Counted from the first letter of the stretch, positions 16,586 through 25,266 are shown. The stretch is 64,000 bases of DNA from Kiritimatiellia bacterium (GCA_018001225.1 JAGNIJ010000024.1:1-64000), one strand, 5' to 3'. Program-made: numbers and translations. The notes: generated by a model not told the origin, from the letters alone.

Positions 16586-16767
16586 AGCGCGTCATACTGC
16601 TCAAGCATTTGCGAGAGCAGGGTTGCGTGTTCATCCGGGAGGGCGGAAGTCATTCATGGTGGCAGAATCCGGCGCAGAACCGACGCTCCTCCGTGCCCCG
16701 GCATACGGAAATCAACGATCTACTAGCCCGCAAGATATGCAAAGACCTGGGAATTCGCTCTGTTTAA
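16582..16767 (+). CDS. hicA: HicA-like mRNA interferase toxin
   Basis: The 61-residue protein has the double-stranded RNA-binding-like fold of HicA: MKRVILLKHLREQGCVFIRE, GGSHSWWQNP and RSSVPRHTEINDLLARKICKDL. The catalytic His of the family is in GSHSWW. HicA toxins cleave mRNA independently of translation and are blocked by HicB. It ends 13 bases before leuD, which has no clear ribosome site of its own, so toxin and LeuD translation may be linked. Confidence 0.88.
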   Translation: MKRVILLKHLREQGCVFIREGGSHSWWQNPAQNRRSSVPRHTEINDLLARKICKDLGIRSV

Positions 16768-16780
16768 CAAAGACTATCTC

Positions 16781-17419
16781 ATGAATGCTTTTACCACCCA
16801 TCGCGGGATCATCGCGCCGCTGGACAACGCCAACGTGGACACGGACCAGATCATCCCGAAGCAGTTCCTGAAGTCCATCAAGCGGACCGGCTTCGGCGAG
16901 GCCCTGTTCTTCGACTGGCGCTACCTGCCGGACGGGAAGCCCAACCCGGACTTCCCGCCCAACCGGCCCGAGTTCAAGGGCGCCTCCATCCTGGTCGCCC
17001 GCAATAATTTCGGTTGCGGCTCCAGCCGCGAGCACGCCGTCTGGGCTGTGATGCAATACGGCTTCCACGCCGTCATCGCGCCCTGGCAGCAGCGGGGCGA
17101 TACGCGGGTGCCGGCCTTCGCGGACATCTTCCGGAACAACTGCGTGCAGAACGGCCTGCTGACCGTCGAGCTGTCCGAGGCCGAGGTCGAGGAGATCTTT
17201 CAGATGGTCGGCCGGTTCCCCGGGCTGGAGGCCACGGTGGATCTGGACGAGCAGCGCGTCGTGCTGCACCTGCCCGAGGAGATCGCCTTCCATTTCCAGA
17301 TCGATCCCGGGGTCAAGGAGCACCTGCGCCGCGGCCTGGACGCCATCGGGCTGACCCTGCAGCATGAGGCGGACATTGCGGCGTTCGAGAAAAGCCATGA
17401 TGTGCAGATGGCCCGGTAG
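16781..17419 (+). CDS. leuD: 3-isopropylmalate dehydratase small subunit
   Basis: The 212-residue partner of LeuC has LDNANVDTDQIIPKQFLK, NPDFPPNRPEFKGASILVA and the swivelling-domain signature NNFGCGSSREHAVWAV. The length (about 200) is of the proteobacterial LeuD type with C-terminal extension, not the short archaeal type. The start at 16781 has no Shine-Dalgarno site. It is separated from leuC by the hicBA insertion. Confidence 0.95.
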   Translation: MNAFTTHRGIIAPLDNANVDTDQIIPKQFLKSIKRTGFGEALFFDWRYLPDGKPNPDFPPNRPEFKGASILVARNNFGCGSSREHAVWAVMQYGFHAVIAPWQQRGDTRVPAFADIFRNNCVQNGLLTVELSEAEVEEIFQMVGRFPGLEATVDLDEQRVVLHLPEEIAFHFQIDPGVKEHLRRGLDAIGLTLQHEADIAAFEKSHDVQMAR

Positions 17420-17506
17420 GGGCGCCGCTCGTCGGCGCCCGCCCTGTAGTACGCGCTTCGCTTCACTACAGGGCCCGCGGGCGTCGCAAGCGACGCCCCT
17501 ACGGTA
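17418..17506. repeat. Nested palindromic repeat block
   Basis: Three palindromes follow one another: GGGGCGCCGCTCGTCGGCGCCC, CTGTAGT(14 bases)ACTACAG and GGGCGTCGCAAGCGACGCCC, the outer two bounded by TAGGGGCG and CGCCCCTA so that the whole block can fold back on itself. It starts inside the leuD stop and ends just before the next gene, so it may act as a terminator-like or processing hairpin between them. Confidence 0.6.
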
Positions 17507-17511
17507 GACCC

Positions 17512-18255
17512 ATGCTCCAGCAAACCTTCCTCCACCTGCCCGGCATCGGCGAGACCCGCGAGCGGCGGTTCTGGCGGGAGGGAATCGTCGACTGGCCCGC
17601 GTTCCTGGACGCCCACGGGTGCGGAAAGCTGTGCGGCCACCGCTATGACCGTGTCGCGCCGACCGTGGAGGAATCCATCCGGCGTTACGCGGCCGGCGAC
17701 TGGCGACACTTCGAGCAATGCCTGCCGTCCGCCCACAAGTGGCGTGCGCTGGGCGACCTCATGGAACAAGCCCTCTACGTGGATATCGAGACCAATGGGT
17801 ACGTCGGGCCGGACGCGATCACGGTGATTGGCGTGTACGACGGGCGCGAGGCGCGCGCGTTCGTCGAGGGGCGGGACCTCGACCAGGCCCTCGAGGTCAT
17901 CGAGGCCCATCCGCTGGTCGTCACGTTCAACGGGGCCGCCTTCGACATGCCCCTGATCCGCCAGCGGTTCCGGCACAACCTGTTCAACCACATCCATCTC
18001 GACCTCCGCTTCCCGCTCAAGAAGCTGGGATACGCCGGCGGCTTGAAACGTATCGAGCAGGCCTTCGGGATCGAGCGGTCGGAGCAGACACGCGGACTCG
18101 ACGGCTGGGATGCCGTCCGGCTCTGGAGCGAGTACCAGGCCGGACGCAGGAAATCACTCGAGGTCCTGGTCGAGTACAACCTCGAGGACGTCAGGAACCT
18201 CGAACCGCTCGCGCGCTACGTCTTCGAGAATATGAAGAAACAGACGGGGATTTAA
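17512..18255 (+). CDS. YprB-like RNase H-fold exonuclease
   Basis: The 247-residue protein starts with a helix-hairpin-like FLHLPGIGETRERRFW segment, then a DnaQ/RNase H-like nuclease core: YVDIETNGY (DxE), VVTFNGAAFDMPLIRQRF and HLDLRFPLKKLGY, ending LVEYNLEDVRNLEPLARY (YNxxD motif). These are the four acidic positions of the DEDD class as in Bacillus YprB, which lies beside a helicase. Here recD2 lies directly downstream on the opposite strand. Substrate not known; repair of DNA ends or structured nucleic acid is plausible. Confidence 0.8.
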   Translation: MLQQTFLHLPGIGETRERRFWREGIVDWPAFLDAHGCGKLCGHRYDRVAPTVEESIRRYAAGDWRHFEQCLPSAHKWRALGDLMEQALYVDIETNGYVGPDAITVIGVYDGREARAFVEGRDLDQALEVIEAHPLVVTFNGAAFDMPLIRQRFRHNLFNHIHLDLRFPLKKLGYAGGLKRIEQAFGIERSEQTRGLDGWDAVRLWSEYQAGRRKSLEVLVEYNLEDVRNLEPLARYVFENMKKQTGI

Positions 18256-18370
18256 CCACGGTGATCACGGAGGCACGGAGGAGAGCGGAAGATGCCCGCC
18301 GATTACGCAGATAGACGCAGATGATTGATAAATCCGCGTGATCTGCGGGCCATTCTTCTTCCTCCGTGGT
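18256..18370. repeat. Dispersed repeat, CCACGG/ACGCAGATAGACGC type, inverted ends
   Basis: The gap between the converging YprB-like and recD2 genes begins with AACCACGGTGATCACGGAGGCACGGAGG and ends with CCTCCGTGGTT, with GATTACGCAGATAGACGCAGATG and CCGCGTGATCTGCGGG between. The inner words belong to the same repeat family as 33309-33560 and 36083-36226. Confidence 0.6.
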
Positions 18371-20578
18371 TCAGTCTGTTTGGGTTCCGGCGTATTCGAG
18401 CAGCCGGTCCTTCAGCGTCGTGACGCGCGAGTGCGATTCGACCTTGTGCGCGGCAATGGCCATGGCTTTGACCGTGCCGACGACGATCACCAGTTTCCGG
18501 CCGCGAGTGATCGCCGTGTACAATAGATTGCGCTGCAATAGGATATAATGCTGCGTGTGGATCGGGATCACGACGCAGGGATACTCGCTGCCCTGGCTCT
18601 TGTGGATCGTCGTCGCGTAGGCCAGCGAGACCTCGTCCATCTCCTGGAAGTCGTAGGCCACCTCGCGGTCGTCGAAGCGCACCTTGAGCTCGCGTTCCTC
18701 CTCGTCCAGCCCCGTGATGCGGCCGATGTCGCCGTTGAAGACGTCCTTGTCGTAGTCGTTCTCCATCTGCATGACCTTGTCGCCGACGCGGAAGGTCCAG
18801 CCGTAGCGTTCGATCGCCGGGCCCCTGGGATTCAGCGCGGCCTGGAGGCGCAGGTTGAGGTTCCGCGCGCCTAGCTCGCCGCGCTGCATCGGGGTGATGA
18901 CCTGGATGTCCTGCGGCCGGATGTGGAACCGCTTCGGGATGGCCTCGCCCACGAGGCTGACCACCCGGTCGCAGGCGGCGGCCGGCTCCTCGGTCTCGAT
19001 GAAGTAGAAATCGGACAGCGGCCCCTCGGTCGTCCTCTCCTTCGGATAAAAGGGAAGCTCCCCGGCGTTGACCCGGTGGGCGTTGGTGATGATGGCGCTG
19101 GTGGCGGCCTGCCGGAAGATGTGCGTCAGGCGGCAGACGGGGAACTGGTTGCAGTCGATCAGGTCGCGCAGGACACAGCCGGGTCCGACCGACGGCAGCT
19201 GGTCCACGTCGCCGACCAGGATGAACCCCGCGTGGCGCGGCACGGCCCGGGCGAGCTGGTTGGCCAGGATCACGTCGATCATGCTTGTCTCGTCCACGAT
19301 AAAGACGTCGCCCGAGAGCGGATGGGCGGCATCGTGGCGGAAGCCGCCGGTCTTCGGATCGTACTCCAGCAAACGGTGGATGGTCTTGGCCGTGAGGCCG
19401 GTGGTCTCGGTCATCCGCTTCGCGGCCCGCCCGGTCGGGGCGCAGAGCACCACCTTGACCTTCTTCGCGCGCAGGATTTTCAGGATCGCGTTGACCAGCG
19501 TCGTCTTGCCCACGCCCGGCCCGCCGGTGATGATCATGACCTTGCGCTCGACGGCCAGCTTGACGGCCTCGGCCTGCTCGGGCGACAGCTCCATCCGGAT
19601 CTGGTCCTGGACCCACGGCAGGGCCTTGTCCATGTCGATGGGCGGGCAGCGGTGGGCGCCGCGCGCGAGTTCGACCATCTGCCGGGCCAGTTGCCGCTCG
19701 GCCTGGTCCAGCGAGGCCAGGTAGACCAGCGGCTCGCCGTGCCGGTCCTGCCCGGCGACCAGGCGGCCGGTCTCCAGGCCCTCGTTCACGGCGCGCTCGA
19801 GGATTTCCGCGGGAATGTCCAGGAGCGCGGCGGCGCGTTCCACCAGGCCGGCGCGCGGGAAGGCGCAGTGTCCCTCGTCCGTCAGCTCCAGCAGCACGTA
19901 CTCCACGCCCGCCCGCGCGCGCAGCGGGGAGGTGGGCTCGACGCCGAGGCTGGAGGCGATCTGGTCGGCCGTCTTAAAGCCGATGCCGTGGATGTCGCGG
20001 GCGAGGCAGTAGGGGTCCTGCCGCACGCGCTCGATGGCCGCGTCGCCGTACATTTTGTAGATGCGGAAGGCGCGGGAGGTGCTGACCTTGTGGCTCATCA
20101 GGAAGGTCATGATCTCGCGCACGGCCTTCTGCTCGTTCCACGCCGCCTTGATCCGCGCGCGGCGGATCGGCCCGATGCCCTCGACGTCCTCGAGCCGGGC
20201 GGACTGGTTCTCGATGATATTCAGCACCTCGCGCCCGAATACCTTGACCAGCTTGCCCGCGTAGACCGGCCCGATGCCCTTGATCAGGCCCGAGGCGAGG
20301 TACTTCTCGATCCCCTCCAGCGTGTCCGGCTGGGTCGTCCGCAGCTCCGCGGCCTTGAACTGCCGGCCGTGCTGCGGGTCCATCACCCAGGCGCCCGCGG
20401 CGTCGAGCCATTCCCCGGCGTTTGCGTCGGCCAGCGTGCCGACCACCGTCACCAACTCGCGGAAGCCCTTGACCTTCACCCGCAGGACCGCGAAGCCGGT
20501 CTCCTCGCTGTGAAACGTCACGCGCTCGATCGTGCCGGAGAGGGGCTCGGCGGGGCGGGCTGGCGGGGTGGGGGGCAT
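18371..20578 (-). CDS. recD2: RecD2-type 5'-3' DNA helicase
   Basis: The 735-residue SF1B helicase has the RecD2 plan: an N-terminal OB-like part (IERVTFHSEETGFAVLRV), tandem helix-hairpin-helix repeats (YLASGLIKGIGPVYAGKLV, DVEGIGPIRRARIKAAW, DIHGIGFKTADQIASSLG), the Walker A box GGPGVGKTTLVNAIL, Walker B VDETSMIDV, GDVDQLPSVGPG, and the C-terminal VSLAYATTIHKSQGSE with YTAITRGRKLV. No RecB or RecC is present, as usual for RecD2. It acts in DNA repair. A downstream position to the M48 peptidase gene on the same strand suggests possible cotranscription across a repeat. Confidence 0.92.
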   Translation of the reverse strand: MPPTPPARPAEPLSGTIERVTFHSEETGFAVLRVKVKGFRELVTVVGTLADANAGEWLDAAGAWVMDPQHGRQFKAAELRTTQPDTLEGIEKYLASGLIKGIGPVYAGKLVKVFGREVLNIIENQSARLEDVEGIGPIRRARIKAAWNEQKAVREIMTFLMSHKVSTSRAFRIYKMYGDAAIERVRQDPYCLARDIHGIGFKTADQIASSLGVEPTSPLRARAGVEYVLLELTDEGHCAFPRAGLVERAAALLDIPAEILERAVNEGLETGRLVAGQDRHGEPLVYLASLDQAERQLARQMVELARGAHRCPPIDMDKALPWVQDQIRMELSPEQAEAVKLAVERKVMIITGGPGVGKTTLVNAILKILRAKKVKVVLCAPTGRAAKRMTETTGLTAKTIHRLLEYDPKTGGFRHDAAHPLSGDVFIVDETSMIDVILANQLARAVPRHAGFILVGDVDQLPSVGPGCVLRDLIDCNQFPVCRLTHIFRQAATSAIITNAHRVNAGELPFYPKERTTEGPLSDFYFIETEEPAAACDRVVSLVGEAIPKRFHIRPQDIQVITPMQRGELGARNLNLRLQAALNPRGPAIERYGWTFRVGDKVMQMENDYDKDVFNGDIGRITGLDEEERELKVRFDDREVAYDFQEMDEVSLAYATTIHKSQGSEYPCVVIPIHTQHYILLQRNLLYTAITRGRKLVIVVGTVKAMAIAAHKVESHSRVTTLKDRLLEYAGTQTD

Positions 20579-20583
20579 GGGTT

Positions 20584-20684
20584 AGTGAATGGTGAATGGT
20601 GAATGGTGAATAGTGGGAATAATATACGGGATCGGCAGGCGCGTGTGCTCAACACCATTCACTATTCACCACTCACCATTCACT
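20584..20684. repeat. TGAATGGT tandem repeats forming an inverted pair
   Basis: The left arm (20584-20615) is four TGAATGG-type units ending TGAATAGTG; the right arm (20653-20684) is CACCATTCACTATTCACCACTCACCATTCACT, its near reverse complement. A 37-base spacer separates them. A one-arm version is at 10047-10078. The hairpin would form in the transcript between the M48 gene and recD2. Confidence 0.7.
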
Positions 20685-20695
20685 CTTCGCCCCCG

Positions 20696-22015
20696 CTACC
20701 ACTGTTGCCACTGCGTGACCCGGTTGAAGGCGTGCTGGGCCTCGGCGCCCTCGCCGACGGCCTGGAGGTAGGCCTTGTACTTCGCGGACGCCTCGGCCTT
20801 GCGGCCCATGCCCTCGAGGGCGAACCCGGAATAGAACGTCGTGTTCGGGTTGCCGGGCAGGATGCGGTCGTAGTGGTTGAAGTCCGCCAGGGCCTTGTCG
20901 TACCGGCTGTTGTACAGCGCCGCCATGCCCTCGACGTGGTAGGACTGGGCCTCCTGCGGGTAGGCGGCCTTCGCGGCGGCGGCGTAGGACTGCGCGTCCG
21001 CGGGGCGGTTCAGGGCCAGGCAGACCTTCGAGGCCTTCAGCAGCGCCTCGTAATCGTCCGGCGTCTTCTGCAGCGCGGCCTTGTAGTGGGCGAGCCCCTC
21101 CTCGAGCTTCTTCGCACTCACGGCCTTGTCGCCCTTCTGGATATCGTCCACGGTGGGCTGGAGTTTCCGGAGGGCGGCCGTGCTGTCCATGTACCGCTCG
21201 CGGTAGAGCGGCAGGCTGGCGGATTCGCTGTATTCGGACCGCGCTCGCTTGACGGCGGTATCGTACCGCTCCTGACTCATCGGGTGCGTCGCGAACATCA
21301 GCTCGATGACGTTCGGTTTGCCGTGGGACATCTTCACCAGGATGTCCTGCAGGCCGATCATGCCCTGCGGATTGTACCCGCTGCGCACCATGTACTCCAT
21401 GCCCAGCGCGTCGGCCTCGCGCTCGTGGGCCCGGCTGTACCGGGCCAGCAGCGCGCCGGCCCCGATGCCGCCCAGGCCGGCGACCACCGGCGCCCAGTCC
21501 TCGTTCTTCTCCGCCACGGCGACGGTCGCGGCGGCCACGGCGACCTGCGCCAGGATGCCGCTGGTCATCGACCGGGCCGCGTGCCGGGCGTTGACGTGCC
21601 CGAGCTCGTGCCCGAGCAGGGCGGCCAGCTCCGCCTCGTCGTCCATCGCCAGCATGATCCCGCGCGTCGCCGCGATGCTGCCGCCGAGGAAGGCGTAGGC
21701 GTTCACGTGCGACGCGTTGACGACGCGGAAGGTGTAGGGCATGCCCGGCCGGTGCGACCGCTCCGCCAGGCTGTTCCCGACCTGGGCCAGGTAGGCGTTC
21801 AGCGCGGGGTCCTCCACGGGCCCGTAGTCGGCCGAGAACTGGTGCGGGGCCGCTTCGGAGTCCATGCGGATCTCCTCCGCCTCGCTGATGAACATCAGTT
21901 CCTTCTTGCCCGTCACCGGGTTCGTGGCGCAGCCGGTCAGCACCGCCGCCCCCGACAGGGCGGACAGGGCCAGGAACTCGCGGCGGGATATCGGGCGCAG
22001 GTTGCTGTCTGTCAT
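20696..22015 (-). CDS. M48-family lipoprotein metallopeptidase with TPR-like tail
   Basis: The 439-residue exported protease has an RR-type signal with lipobox (SRREFLALSALSGAAVLTGC), so it is probably Tat-exported and lipid-anchored at Cys. The zinc site is LLGHELGHVNARHA (HExxH), with a downstream Glu in HEREADALGMEYM, as in BepA/LoiP/YfgC-type periplasmic proteases that check outer-membrane proteins. The C-terminal part from about residue 270 has tetratricopeptide-like helices (GLAHYKAALQKTPDDYEALL, NTTFYSGFALEGMGRKAEAS). GAGG 6 bases before 22015 sets the start. Quality control of envelope proteins is the likely job. Confidence 0.88.
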   Translation of the reverse strand: MTDSNLRPISRREFLALSALSGAAVLTGCATNPVTGKKELMFISEAEEIRMDSEAAPHQFSADYGPVEDPALNAYLAQVGNSLAERSHRPGMPYTFRVVNASHVNAYAFLGGSIAATRGIMLAMDDEAELAALLGHELGHVNARHAARSMTSGILAQVAVAAATVAVAEKNEDWAPVVAGLGGIGAGALLARYSRAHEREADALGMEYMVRSGYNPQGMIGLQDILVKMSHGKPNVIELMFATHPMSQERYDTAVKRARSEYSESASLPLYRERYMDSTAALRKLQPTVDDIQKGDKAVSAKKLEEGLAHYKAALQKTPDDYEALLKASKVCLALNRPADAQSYAAAAKAAYPQEAQSYHVEGMAALYNSRYDKALADFNHYDRILPGNPNTTFYSGFALEGMGRKAEASAKYKAYLQAVGEGAEAQHAFNRVTQWQQW

Positions 22016-22075
22016 AGGCACCTCGTCATTTACCGACGCTATGGTATTCCAGCCGGGACAGCGGGGGAAGCGGAT

Positions 22076-22180
22076 TTAACGCAAAGCCGCAAAGCCCGCA
22101 AAGGGGAATGGTCAAAGCGCGAGCGCTTGATATCCGCGCCCATCCGCGAAATCCGCGGTGGATCTCCCGTTTTCATTAGA
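22076..22180. repeat. Degenerate copy of the ACGCAAAGGCGCAAAG repeat family
   Basis: TTAACGCAAAGCCGCAAAGCCCGCAAAGGGGA is followed by GATATCCGCGCCCATCCGCGAAATCCGCGG. It has the two-word structure of the family but is more diverged than the copies at 33-39 kb. It lies upstream of the pseudopilin operon, where the base composition begins to change. Confidence 0.55.
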
Positions 22181-22254
22181 CTTCCGGCCGCGGGCCGGGT
22201 ACGTTAGTTAGTGGAAGGAAGAGAAGGGCTTCCGCGGATTGGAGGCAGGCCGTC

Positions 22255-22767
22255 ATGAGACCGCAAAGACAGGCTCGGGGCGGGCGTAAAGGGTTCACGC
22301 TGATAGAGTTGATGGTGGTATTGGCTATTATCGGAATACTGACTTCGATGGTTTTGGGATTGGCTGGCTACGCGGGACGAAAAGCGGCTTTGACTCGTGC
22401 AAAGGCGGATATCGAGACGATACGCAATGCCTTGGAGCAGTATCGCGTACAATATGGCCGTTATCCGGGGAACACCGACCTTAGCAATGATAATGCGAGC
22501 AAAAACCTTGTGGACCACCTCTGGCGTTATCCGCAAGTCACGGATGGACTGCAACCTTTTCTAGTGATTAAGGGCCTTACAGACCCGAAAGAGGTGACAA
22601 CGTTTAAAGATCCATGGGGGAATGATTATTTGTATTATCACAATCCGTCGGGCAGTCCCTATTACGCGCCGCACAATAACTCGAAATTTGGTTATGACCT
22701 TTGGTCCAGAGGCCCTTCTCCCGATGATCCTTCGCAGTTCATAAGCAATTGGTCCGGAGACATGTGA
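22255..22767 (+). CDS. GspG-like pseudopilin 1
   Basis: The 170-residue protein has a 13-residue basic leader ending in Gly, then FTLIELMVVLAIIGILTSMV: a type IV prepilin peptidase site with Glu at +5. The globular part has the GspG pattern: YRVQYGRYPGNTDL, DPWGNDYLYYHNP and YDLWSRGPSPDDPS near the end. GspG is the major pseudopilin of type II secretion, a short periplasmic pilus that pushes substrates out. GGAGG lies upstream of the ATG. It is first of seven genes in one operon that is clearly poorer in G+C than its surroundings. Confidence 0.85.
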   Translation: MRPQRQARGGRKGFTLIELMVVLAIIGILTSMVLGLAGYAGRKAALTRAKADIETIRNALEQYRVQYGRYPGNTDLSNDNASKNLVDHLWRYPQVTDGLQPFLVIKGLTDPKEVTTFKDPWGNDYLYYHNPSGSPYYAPHNNSKFGYDLWSRGPSPDDPSQFISNWSGDM

Positions 22768-22784
22768 CTAACGACGGGGCGAAT

Positions 22785-23312
22785 ATGAGAAACAATGGAT
22801 TTACACTGATCGAGCTGCTTGTGGTGATCGCGATAATCACCGTGCTAGCTACGCTGCTGCAACCAGCGGTCATTGGCGCCATAAAAAAAGCCAAAATCGC
22901 CAGTACACAGAACGAGGTTGCCTCGATTGCCAATGCAGCCCGGGCTTTCTATACAGAATACGGACGTATGCCAACTACGCTCCCCGTGGGGGCCGGGCAG
23001 GATCCTGTTTTCGGTGGAGCAGATGCGCCCAATCCGCAAGCCGCAGTGATAAGCATATTAACACAGGCTACAAATGCCGCAAATCCCCGCCGCATTGTTT
23101 TCCTTCAAGTTTCGCCCGATTCCATGCTCGATGGAAACTTTGTCGATCCCTGGAATAACCCGTATTACATTGTTCTAGATAATAACTATGATGGGTCGAT
23201 TAAGGCCGATCTCCCGACGGTTGGGGCAGTGAATTTATCCGGCATCACCGTGGGCGCGTATTCCTTGGGGCCGCCGCCGGTCTCCGTGGATACGGTAATT
23301 AAGTCTTGGTAA
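22785..23312 (+). CDS. GspG-like pseudopilin 2
   Basis: The product from the ATG at 22785 is 175 residues, starting MRNNGFTLIELLVVIAIITV: leader of 5 residues, cleavage before Phe, Glu at +5. The body has ARAFYTEYGRMPTTLPVGAG, DPWNNPYYIVLDNNYDGS and GAYSLGPPPVS, a GspG-like arrangement with a diverged end. An in-frame upstream start at 22749 overlaps the first pseudopilin but would give a less usual leader. It is paralogous to its neighbours, suggesting local duplication. Confidence 0.8.
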   Translation: MRNNGFTLIELLVVIAIITVLATLLQPAVIGAIKKAKIASTQNEVASIANAARAFYTEYGRMPTTLPVGAGQDPVFGGADAPNPQAAVISILTQATNAANPRRIVFLQVSPDSMLDGNFVDPWNNPYYIVLDNNYDGSIKADLPTVGAVNLSGITVGAYSLGPPPVSVDTVIKSW

Positions 23313-23344
23313 TGAACGAGTGGTTAAGCATACGTGAGGAACGA

Positions 23345-23974
23345 ATGAGCCTTATGTGGCGGCAAGCAGAGCGCAGGGGGCGATTACGGGGCAACGGGTT
23401 CACGCTCATTGAGTTGCTCGTAGTTATGGTCATCATTGGTATCTTGGCAGCCATTCTTTTCCCGGCTATTAGTGCGCTTCTGACAAGCGGCAAGAAAACC
23501 AAGGCTCTTGCCGAAGCAAAGAGCGTTGCCAATGCGTGGAAGGCCTATTACAATGAGTATGGGCGTTGGCCAGTCGAGGGGGGGAAGTTATTCAACATGA
23601 GCGGTGATGAGTACAACGCCTTGGAGCATTCCGAGGGGATGCAGATGACGGGCGTTGTGATGAACGACCTGATGTACCCTGACGCCTCCGTGGATTCATT
23701 GAACATGTCATCAGTGTGCGTCAGGTATAATCCAAAGAGAATTGGCTTCATGGGCTACAGGAGCGACGCCGTGGACAGCGAAGGCTCGCTGGTTGATCCA
23801 TGGGGCCGGCCCTATCGTTTCCTTTTTGATTTAACGGATGACCAGGGCCAATTAAGGCAAGACGGAAAGATTATCCGATACGAAGGAACGATTATCATTG
23901 ATAACGTGATTGCCTGGTCGGTTGGGCCTGACGGACTGCCCCGCAACGAGGACGATATTAACAGTTGGAATTAA
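23345..23974 (+). CDS. GspG-like pseudopilin 3
   Basis: The 209-residue product starts at 23345 behind a GAGGAA site: leader MSLMWRQAERRGRLRGNG, then FTLIELLVVMVIIGILAAIL with Glu at +5. Its body has WKAYYNEYGRWPVEGGKLF, DPWGRPYRFLFDLTDDQGQL and WSVGPDGLPRNEDDI, the GspG calcium-loop-like end. It is longer than standard GspG by an insertion in the middle (MSGDEYNALEHSEGMQMTG). Three GspG-like genes in a row is unusual; one may be the major subunit and the others minor. Confidence 0.8.
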   Translation: MSLMWRQAERRGRLRGNGFTLIELLVVMVIIGILAAILFPAISALLTSGKKTKALAEAKSVANAWKAYYNEYGRWPVEGGKLFNMSGDEYNALEHSEGMQMTGVVMNDLMYPDASVDSLNMSSVCVRYNPKRIGFMGYRSDAVDSEGSLVDPWGRPYRFLFDLTDDQGQLRQDGKIIRYEGTIIIDNVIAWSVGPDGLPRNEDDINSWN

Positions 23975-23988
23975 GAAGGTAAGCTTCC

Positions 23989-24714
23989 ATGAAGAAAAGA
24001 GACCGTCCATCGATGGAAGCAGCAAGATGGCATGCTCAACTGGGCGCCGAGCTTTTACAAGGCATGTCTCGGCAAGCTTTCACACTCATTGAACTGTTGG
24101 TAGTCATTGTTATTATTGCCTCTCTTTTTGCTGTGGGTGTACCTGTTTTCAATAATATGATGCACCGTGGGATTTCCACCGGCGTGCCGACCTTGGTAAC
24201 GACACTACGATTGGCCAGACAGCATGCCATTACTCACCGAAAGAATGTATATATCCTTTTCCCTGGTTCATTTGTCAATTATCCGGATGATTTCAAGGAA
24301 TATGCATTGCGTTCTTATGCGGTTGTCGAAGTGACTCCAGGGCAAAGTACTGAAACTGCGCGGTATGTCACCGATTGGAAAACATTACCACAAGGGCTCT
24401 ACTTCGAAGAGACGGAGACGGGCAAGGGGAATAATGTGTTCGAAAGCTGGACACCAGCTTCCAACGCGCGATTTCCATTCCCCAATGATTCAGGTGCTCC
24501 AAGGGCTATACCAGCGGTAAGGTTTTCGCCTAACGGGCAATCAAGACTATGGGGTGGCGCCACGTGGAGCCAGACAGACAGTCATCTGTATATTCGACCC
24601 GGCGTTCGCAATCCAGGCGAGATAATGCCGACATGGATCATCCCGGAAAACACAACAGGTACTATTGTCCGTATTTTTGAAATCACCGGCGTAGTAGATG
24701 TGAAAAAATACTGA
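23989..24714 (+). CDS. GspH-like minor pseudopilin
   Basis: The 241-residue protein has the class III signal QAFTLIELLVVIVIIASLFA after a long leader. AGAAGG 9 bases before 23989 favours that start; an ATG at 24064 would give the short leader MSRQA. The body resembles GspH/FimT minor pseudopilins: STGVPTLVTTLRLARQHAIT follows the helix, then VRFSPNGQSRLWGG near the C terminus. Ala instead of Gly at the cleavage site is tolerated by prepilin peptidases. Confidence 0.75.
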   Translation: MKKRDRPSMEAARWHAQLGAELLQGMSRQAFTLIELLVVIVIIASLFAVGVPVFNNMMHRGISTGVPTLVTTLRLARQHAITHRKNVYILFPGSFVNYPDDFKEYALRSYAVVEVTPGQSTETARYVTDWKTLPQGLYFEETETGKGNNVFESWTPASNARFPFPNDSGAPRAIPAVRFSPNGQSRLWGGATWSQTDSHLYIRPGVRNPGEIMPTWIIPENTTGTIVRIFEITGVVDVKKY

Positions 24715-24721
24715 TTATTTT

Positions 24722-25255
24722 ATGAAAACGAGCAAACAGGGTTACTCGTTGATTGAACTCTCATTGGCCATACTTGTCGCGACGCTGGGACTCATGGCTG
24801 CCTTCGGGCTTTTCCCCGAGGCATTGCGAATGAGCCGGGCGGCCACGGAGTTCACCGAAATGTCCATGTTTGCTGACTATGTTCTGGATAGCCTGTGGGT
24901 CGTGGCCACAGCAGACTTCTCAAAACTGGCCGAGCAGGAGAGGGTGATCCCGCGCACCCACGCCCTCACAAATGCAGTCTTCCGTACCGATGCCTTTGGC
25001 GGTGGCCTTTATGTGGATGCGGGGGCTGTTCGGCTTTATGAATGGCAGCCAAGGTACTTTGGGAGTGAATATGGAGTAACAGTGGAAGGCTATGCCGCGG
25101 CGCGATTTACGTACCTGCTAAACATCGGGTCCGGAGGCGGGATGAAATACGCAAGGCTCAAGGTCTGGCCGGGCGATGTTGTAGCGGCCGCTGCGGCGAA
25201 TCATAATCTTAGCGGAAGCGTGGTCTTTTACCGGTCGTACGCTCCGATGCAGTGA
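24722..25255 (+). CDS. GspI-like minor pseudopilin
   Basis: The 177-residue protein starts MKTSKQGYSLIELSLAILVA: a 7-residue leader, Glu at +5 and a hydrophobic helix. The remaining 140 residues are short and unlike GspG; by size, order (after H, before J) and the FGLFPEALRMSRAA helix end, it takes the GspI/PilV slot. It starts 7 bases after the GspH-like stop, and its stop lies just before the GspJ-like start. Confidence 0.7.
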   Translation: MKTSKQGYSLIELSLAILVATLGLMAAFGLFPEALRMSRAATEFTEMSMFADYVLDSLWVVATADFSKLAEQERVIPRTHALTNAVFRTDAFGGGLYVDAGAVRLYEWQPRYFGSEYGVTVEGYAAARFTYLLNIGSGGGMKYARLKVWPGDVVAAAAANHNLSGSVVFYRSYAPMQ

Positions 25256-25266
25256 GGAAGCCGCAA

